Assembly (NCBI GenBank): GCA_021307315.1 | Contig: JAJSPD010000007.1 | Location: forward strand, 682,001-746,000 | Direction of reading: 5' to 3' | Origin: Bisporella sp. PMI_857 | Lineage: Eukaryota; Ascomycota; Leotiomycetes; Helotiales; Helotiaceae | Length of the DNA stretch: 64,000 nt | Shown: piece after piece, positions 32,571 through 44,457 of the stretch | How the letters are laid out: each line of letters begins with the position of its first letter | How positions within the stretch are numbered: position 1 is the stretch's first letter | The notes under the pieces: generated by a model | What the model was told of the DNA's origin: nothing | What the model saw: the letters and a program-made list of their open reading frames with translations, nothing else | Databases searched by the model: none | Translations under genes and position numbers: made by a program

Positions 32571-33859
32571 TTAGAATAATAAACTAATACTCGCCAGAGC
32601 CAATACTAATACAAGGAGCCATGTGAAGGATAGATCTGGTCCATACCCCGCTATACTAACAACCGGTGTCCCTGGACTTGCATTTGCGTCAATGCTACAC
32701 ACAACCTTGCAGCGTCGCGCCGATTCTGTGCGTGATTCTATAGGACCTTGACTATCGCCATCTTCAAACGTTTCAGCCGAGGAACGAGGAAAGCCCTCGA
32801 AAGCTCCAAATGTTTCACGCCTCATCCCGCCACGCTTCGCTTTCGACCTTGTAGCCGGACCTGAAGTATTATATGCGATTTCGATCCACTGAATCTGCAA
32901 ATACGCTGCATCGCCTACCGTCATATTCCCCGTCCAACTGCCGCCATTGCCCCACATATTCAAAATCAATCCTGCTGGGTTTTTCGGCGCCTGAAAGCTG
33001 ATACTTCCCACGCTCTCTCCATTTACATACCAGGAACTCAGGCCTGGTAACCAATCATACCGATATTCAGACCATTCGCTCCATCTGACGGCGCCTGGAA
33101 GTGAAGCATTTCGTGTAGCTTCGGGAAGGTCGTCGCCGGATGTAGATTCGGATGGTTGGTTGGTTAGCTGAATTTTGTCAGACGGGCCGGAGGTTAGAAT
33201 CTCGATATCGGCTTCTTCGACGTCTGGGGAGGAAGCCGTGCGGCAGAGGCCGGGACAGTACCAGGTGAAGATCCCAGCGCAGGCTCCGGGTGGGCCGATT
33301 ATGCGGGCAAGGAAGCGGGCGGAGAGGTATTGGTAGTTCTGAGCTGTGGAGTCAATTTCGGCGGCGGACTGGAAGGACTCGGTGCGTGTTGTGCGCATTG
33401 TGAGGTAGGAATTGTAGTTGGGTGATGAATCAGTGCTGGGTTCTGTGAGAATTAAGGGCCTTAGTAAGTTTCGTGGCCGAGGAATTGGGGGAGGGACTTA
33501 CCTATGTAAACGTTGTTTTTGGAGTAGATCATAAGTACAGATGCGTCAGTACTGGAATCGTTGAGAAAATCGCTATTGTTCCAAGTCTGCGTATCCCAGT
33601 CACTTGTCCATGATGAATCGGAGAAGAAAGCGCTCGATGCAACATAATTATTTGAATCTGACGCTTGCGTTATGATAGCAGGTTGTGATGTGAGTTCTAA
33701 AGGAACGTTGCGGTAGTCAAAGAAGCGATGGTAACTGAAATACGCCTCTGTGGAGCCATTTGTTTTAAAGCAATCGCATTTCTTGCCATTATCTTTCTGA
33801 GCCTTTCCAACGGCACATAGCAAGAAAATGCCAAGTTGTAATAGGCCTAGGCGAGTCAT
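32571..33859 (-). CDS. GPI-anchored GH16-family protein (second copy)
   Basis: Two exons (33859-33502, 33442-32571) give 409 residues. MTRLGLLQLGIFLLCAVGKAQ is the signal peptide. The GH16 catalytic motif is EEADIEI (E-x-D-x-E). Around it lie the family strands ARIIGPPGACAGIFTWY, WSEYRYDWLPGLSSWYVNG and LNMWGNGGSWTGNM. A Ser/Arg-rich linker and a hydrophobic end (LVLVLALASISLLF) indicate GPI attachment. Cys pairs near residue 30 (KKCDCF) and at CPGLC may form disulfides. It is more similar in layout to extracellular fungal endo-beta-glucanase/transglycosylase-type GH16 proteins than to the copy at 3442-4726, from which it is well diverged. It is the left-most member of the cell-surface polysaccharide gene set and divergent from the CBM18 chitin deacetylase across 1.35 kb. 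Confidence 0.85.
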
Positions 33860-35210
33860 ATCAGATAGGCGCTCGTTTGTCTAATTGACAGAAACCGATG
33901 CGCGACATAGGGGAGCATAGAGCATTTAGATTCCGATTGAGCCTTACGCCACGAATGAATTACTTAGCAAAAGGGCAGTAAATGGTATTTCTCGCAACTT
34001 TGGGATGATGGAGTTTGGTAGTGGGGACTATTTATTGGCATAATGGTTGGGGCAGTGCTGAGACGCAGCTAGAATATTTCACCGCACACTTCGTGTGCCT
34101 TGCAGCTGGACGATCTATAAGAAGAGAGCGACAGAAAGCTAGATCAGGGGAGCAAGAAGCTCTAGTTACTGCGATTATACCTGTACTAGGGATATGGTTG
34201 CCCATCGGAGATAGAAAAACAGATGAAGTAGCACTCGAGCGATACATGACGAAGGTGTTGCCCCAACGTCCGGGGATATAAAAGTGATTCTCTTAATTTA
34301 ATAATATTGTTCGACTAGGCGATATACGCACACCGTAGCCCACAGAACGCCAAGGTTTCTCGCCCAGCCTGATGAAGGCGTCAGGCTACCTGGCGGGAAG
34401 ATCATGATCTGTAAGGCTGATTGCGGCGTTTTGCTTCTTCTTTTGGATTATTCTTGGTGACGCCTCTTTTTTTCTTTTCGGGGCGGGAGAAAAGTGGTGG
34501 AAGTCTTTAGCCAAGCAGGAGTCGCAACGTAGTGCATCCTGATTGGCAAACCCAAAGCAGCGGGGAATTAGAAAGCGGGCAATACCCCTCCACGCTAAAT
34601 GCGCCATGTCGTGTTCCGCAAAAACAAACTGTGCATTGAACTATTTCGATGTGACGTATAGATCTTTTTACTTAATACAAAAAACCTTGTCTTTAGCTTT
34701 TCTTTTAATCAGTTGGCGTTGGAACTCGCATTCGATAGTGCCTATGGCCCGCCTTGAGCGTCATCGTATCGCACTGCCTGTCTCTTCATGCAGTCCTTCC
34801 CAAAGGTTGAGGACGATGAAAAGCCTCACTTTCCTCATTTGAATAGATTCCCTTCAGTTTCGCTTAGTTGCCTGATTCCGCTTTTCTGCTTGGTAAGGTC
34901 TTAGAGTTAGCTAGAATAGAGCCAAGGAACATTGGCTGAATAGAATTCTGATTGAGGATCACCTGTGCTTCACAAGTTCTACGTACGCTTTCGCGGGTAG
35001 CTTTTGATGACATGAAGCCGCGCATCTCAGATTTGGAACCTGATGAGGAGCTTGCTTCTTGAACCTGCATGATCGCCGATTGTAGCTGGCTATTACTTTC
35101 CACGTTAACTGTGCCCCCCAGGATTATCTATGCCATCAGTGAAGGTACATTAGTTACGTTTCATGTTGACGCTACTCCTCGAATCGTACGAAAAATATAC
35201 AGTAACAACT
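33860..35210. promoter_or_regulatory. Divergent intergenic region between GH16 and chitin deacetylase
   Basis: This 1.35-kb stretch must hold both promoters. A minus-strand open frame at 34864-35103 (80 codons, serine-rich, no ATG at its head) is unrecognised and could be a remnant. No regulatory site was assigned. Confidence 0.4.
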
Positions 35211-37191
35211 ATGTTGTCAACGCTCTTTCTCTGGATGCAGCTGGCTTCGGTGATCATTGCCCATAGCGAGGCCGGCAATGGCTACCCTAAATTCGTAGGC
35301 GGAAGCCAGTTCGCCGCTCGGCTCCGATCCCGTAATATCTTTGAAAAGGAGCAAGCACTCGAGGAAAGAGATACGAGAGGGTCAACAAATCCAAGTTCAC
35401 ATATCAAAAGGGCGAATTGTGGACCGGGAGTGGGAAGCTGTGCTGCGGGATTCTGTTGCTCTTCCGGCGGGTGAGTCGGCAGGAAATTCATAAGAGTTGG
35501 TTCTAACAAAGAATGCAAGAATTTGCGGTCAAGGAGCCAATTACTGTTCTGGCCCCGATTGCCAGTTTCAATATGGCCCAGCATGTGACGCCAACACCGT
35601 TCCTCCTGGAGCCTCGACTTCTAGCATTTCCAGATCTCGTGTTGGGAGTGTTCCTTATGGCACCAGAATCAATGATTGTACGCAGCCTGGCGTTGTTGCT
35701 TTGACATTCGATGATGGTCCATATCTCTACACCCAGGCAATCCTGGATCTACTTGACCAGTACAATGCCAAAGCTACATTCTTTATCAGTAAGTCGTGAT
35801 ACAGATTCTATAATAGTCATCACTAAGATCTCGTAGCTGGCAACAATCTAGGAAAAGGGGAAATCGACGACTGCACTACAGGCTATCCCAATACAATCAA
35901 GGTTAATGCTTCCAAATTTCACAGACCTGTACCTATCTAACTCCATCCTCAGCGCATTTACAACTCCGGTCATCAGATCGCCAGCCATACCTGGACACAT
36001 CAAAACCTTAATACCCTTTCTTCCACTGATTTCAACAACCAAATATACTACAATGAAATGGCCCTCCGCAACATCCTCGGTGTGATACCCACTTATTTCC
36101 GCCCACCTTACGTAGATTGCAATTCTGCTTGCTTCACTAAACTTGGAGATCTCGGTTACCACGTCATTTACTACGATCTTGACACCTTTGACTATGCAAA
36201 CGACGCTCCAAATCTGATACAGAACTCGAAGAATTATTTCACGAATTATATTAGTCCGCATCCGAGTAATGGCCTTGTGCTTAGCCATGACACGCATTAT
36301 CAAACGGTATATAACCTAACGAAGTTTATGCTTGACACTATGGCTGCGAATGGCTATGGCACCTCTGTTACCGTAGGCACTTGTCTTGGTGACCCAGCGG
36401 CGAATTGGTATAGGTCAGCTGGCTCCGCCACGACCTGTGGTACACCGCCTCCGCTACGCGTCAGCACAGCGGGGAACTGTACTGGCGGAATCACCTGTCA
36501 GGGTTCGGTGTTTGGAAATTGTTGCTCTAAGTATAATTGGTGTGGCTCAACAAGTGACTACTGTGGTGTTGGATGTCAGGCAGCGTTTGGTAGTTGTACA
36601 GTGTAAGTATTTCTGCTGATTTGCTTGAGAAAGCTGGTTTTGACATTTAGGCAAAGGGGATCTTCTACTGTTACTCCGACGCAGCCAATCACCACGCCGT
36701 CTACGACAACGTCTAAGCCATCGACGACAACGTCTAAGCCATCGACAACTTCTTCATCAGTCACCCCGACGACGAGCCTGACGATCAGCACAAATGGGCG
36801 CTGCGGTTCCGGCGTAACTTGTTTGGGATCTTCCTATGGCAACTGCTGTTCTCGTTACGGCTATTGTGGCAGCACAGTAGATCACTGCGGTTCATATTGT
36901 CAACCAAGCTTTGGCACATGTAACACGTGAGTTTGAGATTTCCCACCACCCCCTTCCTCACTATAAGTCTACTATCTCATATTCCGATGCATGAGGCACT
37001 GATACATTGCTTGTCCGATCAGACCGAACCCGTCAGGGACACCGAGAGTCAGCACCGATGGGTCTTGCGGCAATGGCATCACGTGCTTGGGTTCCACATT
37101 CGGTAATTGCTGCTCGCAATACGGATTCTGTGGGAGCACAGCTGCGTACTGCGGTACGGGGTGTCAAACAAATTTTGGGACCTGCACCTAA
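35211..37191 (+). CDS. Chitin deacetylase with four CBM18 modules
   Basis: Six exons (35211-35470, 35520-35788, 35837-35901, 35953-36602, 36651-36926, 37023-37191) keep phase and give 562 residues. The signal peptide is MLSTLFLWMQLASVIIAHSEA. A first chitin-binding module (CGPGVGSCAAGFCCSSGG-ICG) precedes the NodB-type deacetylase (CE4): ALTFDDGP near residue 149, SHTWTH near 210, TYFRPPY near 248 and LSHD near 310. Three hevein-like CBM18 modules follow (GNCCSKYNWCGSTSDYCG, GNCCSRYGYCGSTVDHCG, GNCCSQYGFCGSTAAYCG), separated by Thr/Ser/Pro linkers that include a repeated TTSKPST. It deacetylates chitin to chitosan at the wall or in the medium. Fungal pathogens use such enzymes to mask chitin from hosts; I infer no more than that it acts on chitin. 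It is convergent with the next gene. Confidence 0.95.
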
Positions 37192-37494
37192 GATGCACCT
37201 ACACATTGCGAGCTCTTGTAGCCGGAGGAGGAAGAAGGCACGAACTCGAAGCTGATAAATAAGTAATTAAGTATTTAAATATAATTCCCTTTCACGAGTA
37301 ATAGAAGACTCCAGCCGCTGTGAAGTCGATTACAAGAGTCCCCAAAACCCCATCGCCCTTCCTCGCTGCTGAACTTGGCACTTCATTACTTCACGTTATG
37401 TGCGCATACTCTTCCCACTAGATCCTTGTGCTTCTAGCAATATTTGACTGCCTGTAATACGTAATGAAGATTAAGGTCACATGCTCACTTCTCA

Positions 37495-38997
37495 TCAATA
37501 CAAAACCCTCACAGCCGCAATCCCCAAAGCTGAAATCCCCAACATACCATCGAACCCAACCCCCGTAGCCGTAGCAAAACTCGAAGACACGCTACTACTC
37601 GGTCCACTACTCGGAATTGCTGTCGGCGTAACATCCGCCTGTCTCTTCATCAGCACATCTACTCAAAAACTCCCCGTCTACGATAAACTTACTAGCGTGC
37701 GAGATACAGCCGCGCCGCCTGGCGAGCCGCTCGCATTCCTATACCAATTTTCGGGAGGATCGTTCAAACACTCCCCGACCGTGATGGAAGTTCCGAAACC
37801 GAGGGCTAGCATTCGGTCAAGAGTCCATTTGGTGAGATTATGTGCTGTTTGCTCATGGATATCATGCGAAATTTCAATGAAATTTGCTGGGTAGCCGGCG
37901 GATACATTGACAGTCGCGAATTGGGTGTTTATTTCATCTTTGGATTTTTGAATTAGTTCTGGGGAGTTGTTGTTATAGTCTTGCCGTTTTCTGTTAGTAA
38001 TTTTTTTTTTTGCAAGGAGCGAGGCAGGGGATGGGATGGATTACCGTTGCTGATGATGTTGTAGTATATGATGTGGTAGCCCATATCAAACAGCATCTTT
38101 TGCGTCGCATCATTAGCTTCTGAATATGGTGGTCTCATATACGTGGGAAAGAAACCCAACACGTTCCGGAACGCCATCTCGTTGAAATACATCTGGTTCT
38201 CACGCTGTTCTTGTGTCACTCCACTTAGATTTTGGTGGGTCCATGTATGAGATGCGATTTGATGGCCTTCGCGATGCATGCGTTGGATGATTTGTGGATA
38301 GCCCGTGGATTCGTTGTCCATGGCTCCTTTGCCCATGTTATTGCCAGTGATAAAGAAAGTTGCTTTAGCGTTGTATTTTGCCAGGATATCGAGTACGTCA
38401 GAAGTGTAGATGTACGGTCCGTCGTCGAAGGTAAGGGCGACATGGTTTTTGTTGGTGCAGGTGTAGATGCCGGCCCCTCCGTAGCTGACATTTCCGATGT
38501 GTGGGCGGGCGACGTCTTTGGTGGTAGTTCCGAGAGGGGAGATATTGCCGTCGCAGCTATCACCGTAACTGAGTTGGCAGGCTGGCCCGGAGCAGTAGTG
38601 GAAATCTTTCCCACTGTGGGAAGTCAACGTCCGGAACTGTTAAACTCTAGGAGCAGACTTTTCTTACCAGAAACCTCCAATTGAGCAGCTACAGTTTAGT
38701 TAGCATTGTTTTCTTCAAAATGAGTTCTATCGACGATGTCTCCACATACCAGTATCCTGCTGGACAAGATCCATTTACAGCTCCACATACTAATTTTTCA
38801 GCACGTTCAGTCAGGAGAGCCCCAGCGGAAACATCCCCTATTTCAAAATGTTTGTTGTACTCCATACGGGGAGCATGTTGGAGAGGCGCTCTTGGTAGAA
38901 GAGCATTAGGACCGCCGAGGAACCCAAGTCCATGACTATGAGTAAGTGTGATTCGAGCTAGACAAAGAACTAAACGTAACCAATCTTGTATGTACAT
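37495..38997 (-). CDS. GPI-anchored chitin deacetylase with one CBM18-like module
   Basis: Five exons (38997-38750, 38688-38668, 38613-38045, 37979-37693, 37638-37495) splice in phase into 422 residues. Exon 2 is only 21 nt but completes the module CGAVNGSCPAGYCCSIGGFCG. CE4 motifs follow: ALTFDDGPYIYT, SHTWTH, TYMRPPYSEAND and ISHDIH. The C-terminus is Ser/Thr/Pro-rich and ends in a hydrophobic tail (GMLGISALGIAAVRVLY), a likely GPI signal reached through a 54-nt intron that bypasses an early TAG. The start ATG gives a modest signal peptide (MYIQDWLRLVLCLARITL). Together with the neighbouring secreted enzyme it forms a tail-to-tail pair 303 bp apart, one probably released and one membrane- or wall-bound. 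Confidence 0.9.
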
Positions 38998-39684
38998 ACT
39001 GCAATGACGAAGATAGACTGAATTATGTATTAGCAGTACGAATAGCCTCAAATTGACTCTCGTGTCGACGATGAAGAAAATCTGCCTCAAGCCGTGAGAG
39101 TTCCCGAAATCGCCGTCATGCCAAGAACATACAAATATATATGATACTTCCCCGCGTCACTAAGACACATGTACAGCTGAAGATCAAGCTCCACCGCCCC
39201 CACCAGTAAGAGACACCCAGATCTCCGATACGAACGGCCAGGGAAAGTCGAGCTGTGCATTAGCTGCATGGTGGCTTTATTGATACTGCCGTTCCTGCGG
39301 TGACAGCTATCATGGCGTTTTGATTTTTTTAGTCCTGCATGCCAAGAATTTAAGGTTTTGCTTTTGACCACAAAACGAAAGGCTTGAACATTTGCATTTT
39401 AAAAATGAGATCATGAAGGCCAGAGAGAAGCGGTGGCAGTCTTGGCAAAACAGGGGTATTTATCCTTTTCAGTCTGAGTAGAAGGAGCGCTTCTAGGGAT
39501 ATTTTAGAAGCAAAATTGGGATCAGTAGTGCAAAGAGGGAATCTCAGATATGTTAGGGTGTTGACATTAAGGGTCGACAGTGCTTATTATCCCGTCTCAT
39601 TAAGGCTATCTATTAATAATAACGAGTTATTCCGAGCTCTACATAGAAGTCATTCTCGAGGATTGAGATCCAGAAAGCCTTGCC
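38998..39684. other. Intergenic, no gene recognised
   Basis: The stretch lies between the chitin deacetylase start and the GT2 stop, so it holds the deacetylase promoter. Short open frames lack family resemblance. Confidence 0.5.
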
Positions 39685-41779
39685 TTAGCGAGTTTCCGAG
39701 GTGGCTATCCCGTGACCCGATGTTTCCCCTTTTTCATTGTCGCTTACTGTTTCCACCACCTTTCTTGTCTTACCCCAAGCGAAGTTGTCAATGCTCCGTA
39801 GGGCATAGAGAAGCACAATGACATTCAAGAACGGTCCAATGAAGAAATACATAGCGAGTCCGGCGAGGTACTGCAAACGCTCCTTTACGCCTCGAGGGTG
39901 CCAGACTACTATGAAGAAATAGTACATCAGGGGCAGAAGCATTACAGAGACAAAGGCAAGAATTAGGGAGTAGTGCACAACTAGAAAGAAGGTTGTTAGG
40001 GCTTCGGCAACTGGAGGCTGTGGAACTAGGCAAGGCAAATACTTACAAGTGCATGCTTTAATGAAGCTAGCAATACATGCGATAATGAACAGATTTAAAA
40101 ACCACGTGATGACATTGGCAACCGCAAGGATACGCTCAAACAGGAGAATACCCGGCGCAAATATGAGAAAGAGATCATTACTAGTTGCGCCGAGAGTCCA
40201 TCGCCTTCGCTGGGACAGGAACACCGGCCACGAATGCGGAACATCGGTGTAAGCCCTAGCTCTTAGCGCTTGACGAGTACGCGCCTTCGGAAATGCGGAT
40301 AGCATTAGACATACGTGATTACGGTCCTCACTTGCCGTGGCGCGAATTTGCTTGAGCAGGTGGTCCGTCGCATTCGGATGGTAACCAAAAAGCTCCAGCA
40401 GAATCAGGTCACCGCACGTGCTTTCGCAGACTTTAAGGAGCTGGCAACATCCGGGAAGGCAGGAAACTTTATGTGTGGCGATGGACTGGTGGAGGCGACG
40501 CAGGCATTGCGAGATTGTGTACTCGGCATTTTGATAGATCCGCCATGGCGACCAGGCTGAGGCTTGAAAGTCTACGGCAACGTACCCACAGACTCCGACG
40601 GTGTTTTTGTAGTGTGACTGTTTGATGAGTTCTGAGATACAGGATGGCTCGAAAAAGGTGTCTGCATCCATGCCGATCAGAATGTCGACTTTCGAGAAAC
40701 CGGCTTCGCGAAGGAATGAGACCATGATCCCGAAGAAGTACGTTGACAGAATGACAGCAGGTCGAGTTTCTCGGATGTTGAAGTTGTACAAAAAAGATCG
40801 GATAAGGATTAGCCCGTCTCTCTTGCCCCGGTTTGCCTGTTTGATGATGCAAACGTAGGGAATTCCTCCATAGCTTCCTGTTTGAACCACAATATCCATT
40901 TCCGTATGATCCCAAGAAGTATATGCAGCCCGAACATACTCTCTTGAGGTGGGACCGGTCAGGATATCTTCCAAAAGATAATCGGCAGTAGTTTTCTGCA
41001 TTCCTGGTCCTCGTACCTTACCATCGCAAATGATTATGATGGCTTTATTGTTCTCCTCGATTCCTGTTTGGCCAACAAGTGAATCAAGAGATCTGAGGAG
41101 TTCCTCTGGTGTTTCGTTGTAACACGGCAAAAGCAGCACCATACTTTCCGGTTCTTCTGGAATATCCTCTTCCTCTGGAATCAATTTTCGAAACAAGACG
41201 TGGAATATTATGGAAAATACCATGATGCAATTGAGAGCGACAGTAATGGTGATCATGGGCAGGAAGACATAGTAATACTTTGGCCACCACCATGTCGCGA
41301 AAATAAAGAGTGCGCTGCAGGAAAAGATTAACCAAGTACTACGCCATCATGCCGTGTGATATCTGAACTTACTTGGCCAAAACTAGTAGCCATATGAAAA
41401 TCCATTTGGTTGCCAGAATCCATCTTCTCCCAGCTTTAATCTTCTCGGGCCTGCGATCCAATGGTTCAGGAATAGGTCGCCGTGTAGAGAGTCCTGACGA
41501 GTCAGACTCGTCGCTGGTGGATGTCGCCCTCAAAGGTGTACTGTGGGCCGATTGACCTATCGGAGGGGGTATTGGCAGAATCTCATCATTGCTATATCGA
41601 CTGCGTGGTGATTCATAGCGGTATTGCTGCTGACGACGAAGACTTGAAAACGATGAATCCCGTGTATGAACAGGAATTGGGGGCCCTGAAATGCTGGTCC
41701 TATTAGACACATCCGGATCTCCGAACGGGTCCTGGACGATTGACGAGGCAGTCGACCGATGTTTGGTAAAGTTCTCCAT
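39685..41779 (-). CDS. Chitin-synthase-like glycosyltransferase family 2
   Basis: Three exons (41779-41373, 41314-40047, 39980-39685) give 656 residues; the second intron (66 nt) is in frame but has perfect splice signals. A Ser/Pro-rich cytosolic head (about 115 residues) is followed by two membrane spans (WIFIWLLVLANALFIFATWW; ITITVALNCIMVFSIIFHVL). The catalytic part shows LLPCYNETPEELLRSLDSL, IIICDGKVRGPG, MDADTFFEP (DxD), SCLPGCCQL, SEDR and QRRRW, the exact chitin-synthase form of the QxxRW motif. At least four C-terminal spans follow. It is much shorter than class IV, V or VII chitin synthases and has no myosin or cytochrome-b5 domain. It should polymerise a beta-linked sugar, probably GlcNAc-type, from UDP-sugar and extrude it; the exact polymer is unknown. 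Neighbours supply deacetylases and a UDP-sugar oxidase. Confidence 0.85.
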
Positions 41780-42694
41780 CGTTACTTTCTTAGACGTGAA
41801 AGTGAAAGGCTGAAAAGAACGACTTGTTTCTGTTAAAGTGCAGAACGAAATGAGCGGTATCAATTAACAAAACTTCTGGATATAGCGCTTGCTATCCAGC
41901 TTCGTAAGCCACCAAGCAGCTGCTGGGACCTGCAAGCTGATCTGGCCCAAAAAGCATTTATGGTCGGACCTAGTATTGAAAGCCACTGGGTTTCTTAAGA
42001 CCTGCATTCTCGGAATGGATTGAAGTCTGGAGAAGACCAAGAAGTTTCCGTAATCTGAATTGAGCCTTCCTGACAGACAACATGTTTCTTTGCATGAGCT
42101 GGGTGGACAACTCAAAGTCAAACAAGACACACTAGTGACGTAGTAAAGGCATTCCGCCACTGATCCCAATTGGGACCGTACTAAGATTCTTTCGAGGTAA
42201 GACAGCTAGATAAAACGGACCGTAGTAGCCTGGTGTCGGCCCAAGTATTTACATGAGACCGACAATGCGGATGGACCGTGAATGTGCAGGTCCACGCATC
42301 CCTGTCTCCTTCCATATACTCCACATGATATCGCTTCGGATTCTTCTTTATTGCCCTTGGAATCCTGCTTCTATTCCTGGACCTCGATTGTCTCGATCCA
42401 CGTATTATTGTGCCTTACATTGCCAAGCTATCTTTATTGTCAAGTTTTACTTTCCTTGACTTTCTTTTTCATCTAGTAGAAATAGTGAACTTACACATTC
42501 TACTAGACATCTTTGCCGAAGAAGGAAATGCGTGATGACGAAATCAAATAACGAGGCGGGATATATCTAGAGGCGGTCAAGTCGGAGATTGTGCACCACT
42601 TATATAATGAAATGAATGTTGAATATGAGGTGATTTGCGCCACTGAAAAAAAGGGTTTAAGGTCGGTGCTGTCTTTACAACCTTCCAAATCATC

Positions 42695-42714
42695 AAAAAA
42701 AAAAAAAAAAAAAA
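42695..42714. repeat. A20 homopolymer
   Basis: Twenty consecutive A, with no open frame or element of note next to it. Confidence 0.85.
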
Positions 42715-43707
42715 GGTTCATAGATCTAAACCATCACGTAACCTTACCTAAAATTTCAACAGACACGGCTATGAGACAGTAGTGTCACGCAATTGTTCGA
42801 AAATAGGATCCGTGCTTTCAACGCTGTGCCGAACGTTGCCCCATTTAATCCCCCATATCATAATTCGCAAATACGAGACATCAATAAGCGGGGACTGCTC
42901 TTTGTGGTCCAGTCGTTGGTGGCGTGGTTGTTCGTATGGTAGAATGTAGAAATGCCCGCTCCGCATACTTTTGTGCTGCTCAGAACCACCTACGGCCTGT
43001 TCCCCCGCAGGGGGAACGAGGGGTGATGTAATTTCAACAGGGAACGACCTTGGAAAGCATGAACAGGACTACTGTCTGCCTATAAAACGCTTCGATATCG
43101 AAGATCCTGCATGGAGGATATGCGCGTAGGCTTGTCGCGTTGTCACCGCATCTTACACATATAGGCATATACGAGCCTCAGGCGTCAGCCACGTGGATAC
43201 ACCTGATGAGCCCGAGGTGGTACAATATGTTAGTTAGTCTTGGTCATGTGCCAAGTATTGGTGGCGCGTCGTGGACGATGCGTGAAGTCGGAACCAGGCA
43301 CGCTCGCTTAATCACATATTTAGTACGGCATAAGATTTGGCTCTTGACCGAGCACATGACTTTTGCCTCTCACGTCGAAAGTTCATGGAACCAAAAAATA
43401 TCTCTGTAATTAACATCCTAATCTTCCAAATTATATACCATAACTTGAAAGAAAGTTTTAATCACTGGATGGAGTTGAAGTCCTAAGTGTTGTTTCTAAG
43501 CGTGGTTTTGATATTCGGAGAGTGGTTAAATCTAGAATGGACGGAATGTTAAAATTCACAGTCACTTCATTCGTCTCTGATAGAGCTTCCTTCAACCTTG
43601 AAATGCCTAGTAAATGATATATCCCAGAACGAAGTAGTACATAATTTCAGATCTAGCTATGATGTAGTCTTTCGAGGAAATATCTGAACGATGCACTTCT
43701 TTCAAAA

Positions 43708-43724
43708 GGGGGGGGGGGGGGGGG
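43708..43724. repeat. G17 homopolymer
   Basis: Seventeen consecutive G in non-coding DNA. The length may be inexact. Confidence 0.85.
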
Positions 43725-43970
43725 CACACCTGCTGCAGGAACAATACAGTCTCGCCCATTATTACACGGCTTCCAGTTGTTAAACAGCAGATTAGCGCTG
43801 GACGGGAAAATTCTCGTCCCGTACAGTTGCTCGAAAATCTTCATTCCCTCAGCTGAATCAATCTCTTACAGTTCAGACAAGCTCATCATTCCACATCTGT
43901 TGCTCCCTTGCTGTACGCCCGGCCGAACTCAAGCTTTCCTTTGTTGGTACCGAATGGTGACTTGGCCTTA

Positions 43971-44385
43971 TTAAGCATCTCGATCCTTGTCCTGAGCGAA
44001 TGGCCCACATCCTTGAAGCCGCCGTAAAGGTGGAGTGATGGGGGCAGTCTCTTGCTCCAGGTACACCTTCAAAGCTTCGGCCCACGGGTAAGATGCTGAT
44101 TCACCTCAGGTTGGGCCATATCAGCGGGAGCCTCGAGTTCTTTTTCGAATTCTCAAGCCAGAAAATCCATTTGTCCATTAGCATCCCCTTCAGCCCCTCT
44201 TTTTGATTGTGTTGTGTTACCTGTTCGGCATGTCTTTCATTTGGCATGAGAGGATAGTCCCATCTCAAGCCAGAGAAACCTTTCCTTACATCAGAGTTGA
44301 ATCTTGGCTTTGCCTCAGTACAATAAATTCTGCCGTTGTTCTTGGTATAAGGTAGCCCTGCCGAGCTGTTATCTTGGTTTATCAT
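43971..44385 (-). other. Unresolved small gene or remnant divergent from the dehydrogenase
   Basis: ATG at 44385 opens a 94-codon frame (KGFSGLRWDYPLMPNERHAEQ and on). Just after HAEQ there is a donor-like GTAACAC, and further blocks that look coding appear in other frames: EFEKELEAPADMAQPE and SYPWAEALKVYLEQETAP. The latter runs to TAA 43971-43973. I could not find a splice model that joins them in phase, so this is either an undetected intron pattern or a decayed gene. The family is not recognised. Its ATG lies only 72 bp from that of the dehydrogenase. Confidence 0.3.
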
Positions 44386-44457
44386 TTCAGCCCTTTCGTT
44401 GTGCTTCTATAGCTACCATCTCAAGTATTCTCTTATTATAGTCAAAGCGCTTTACAT

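Larger units (their letters stand above)
41780..44457. other. 2.7 kb mostly non-coding; one possible remnant
   Basis: The stretch lies between the GT2 gene and the dehydrogenase. It holds A20 and G17 homopolymers and, at 43971-44385, a possible small minus-strand gene. The rest has no recognised gene. Confidence 0.45.
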
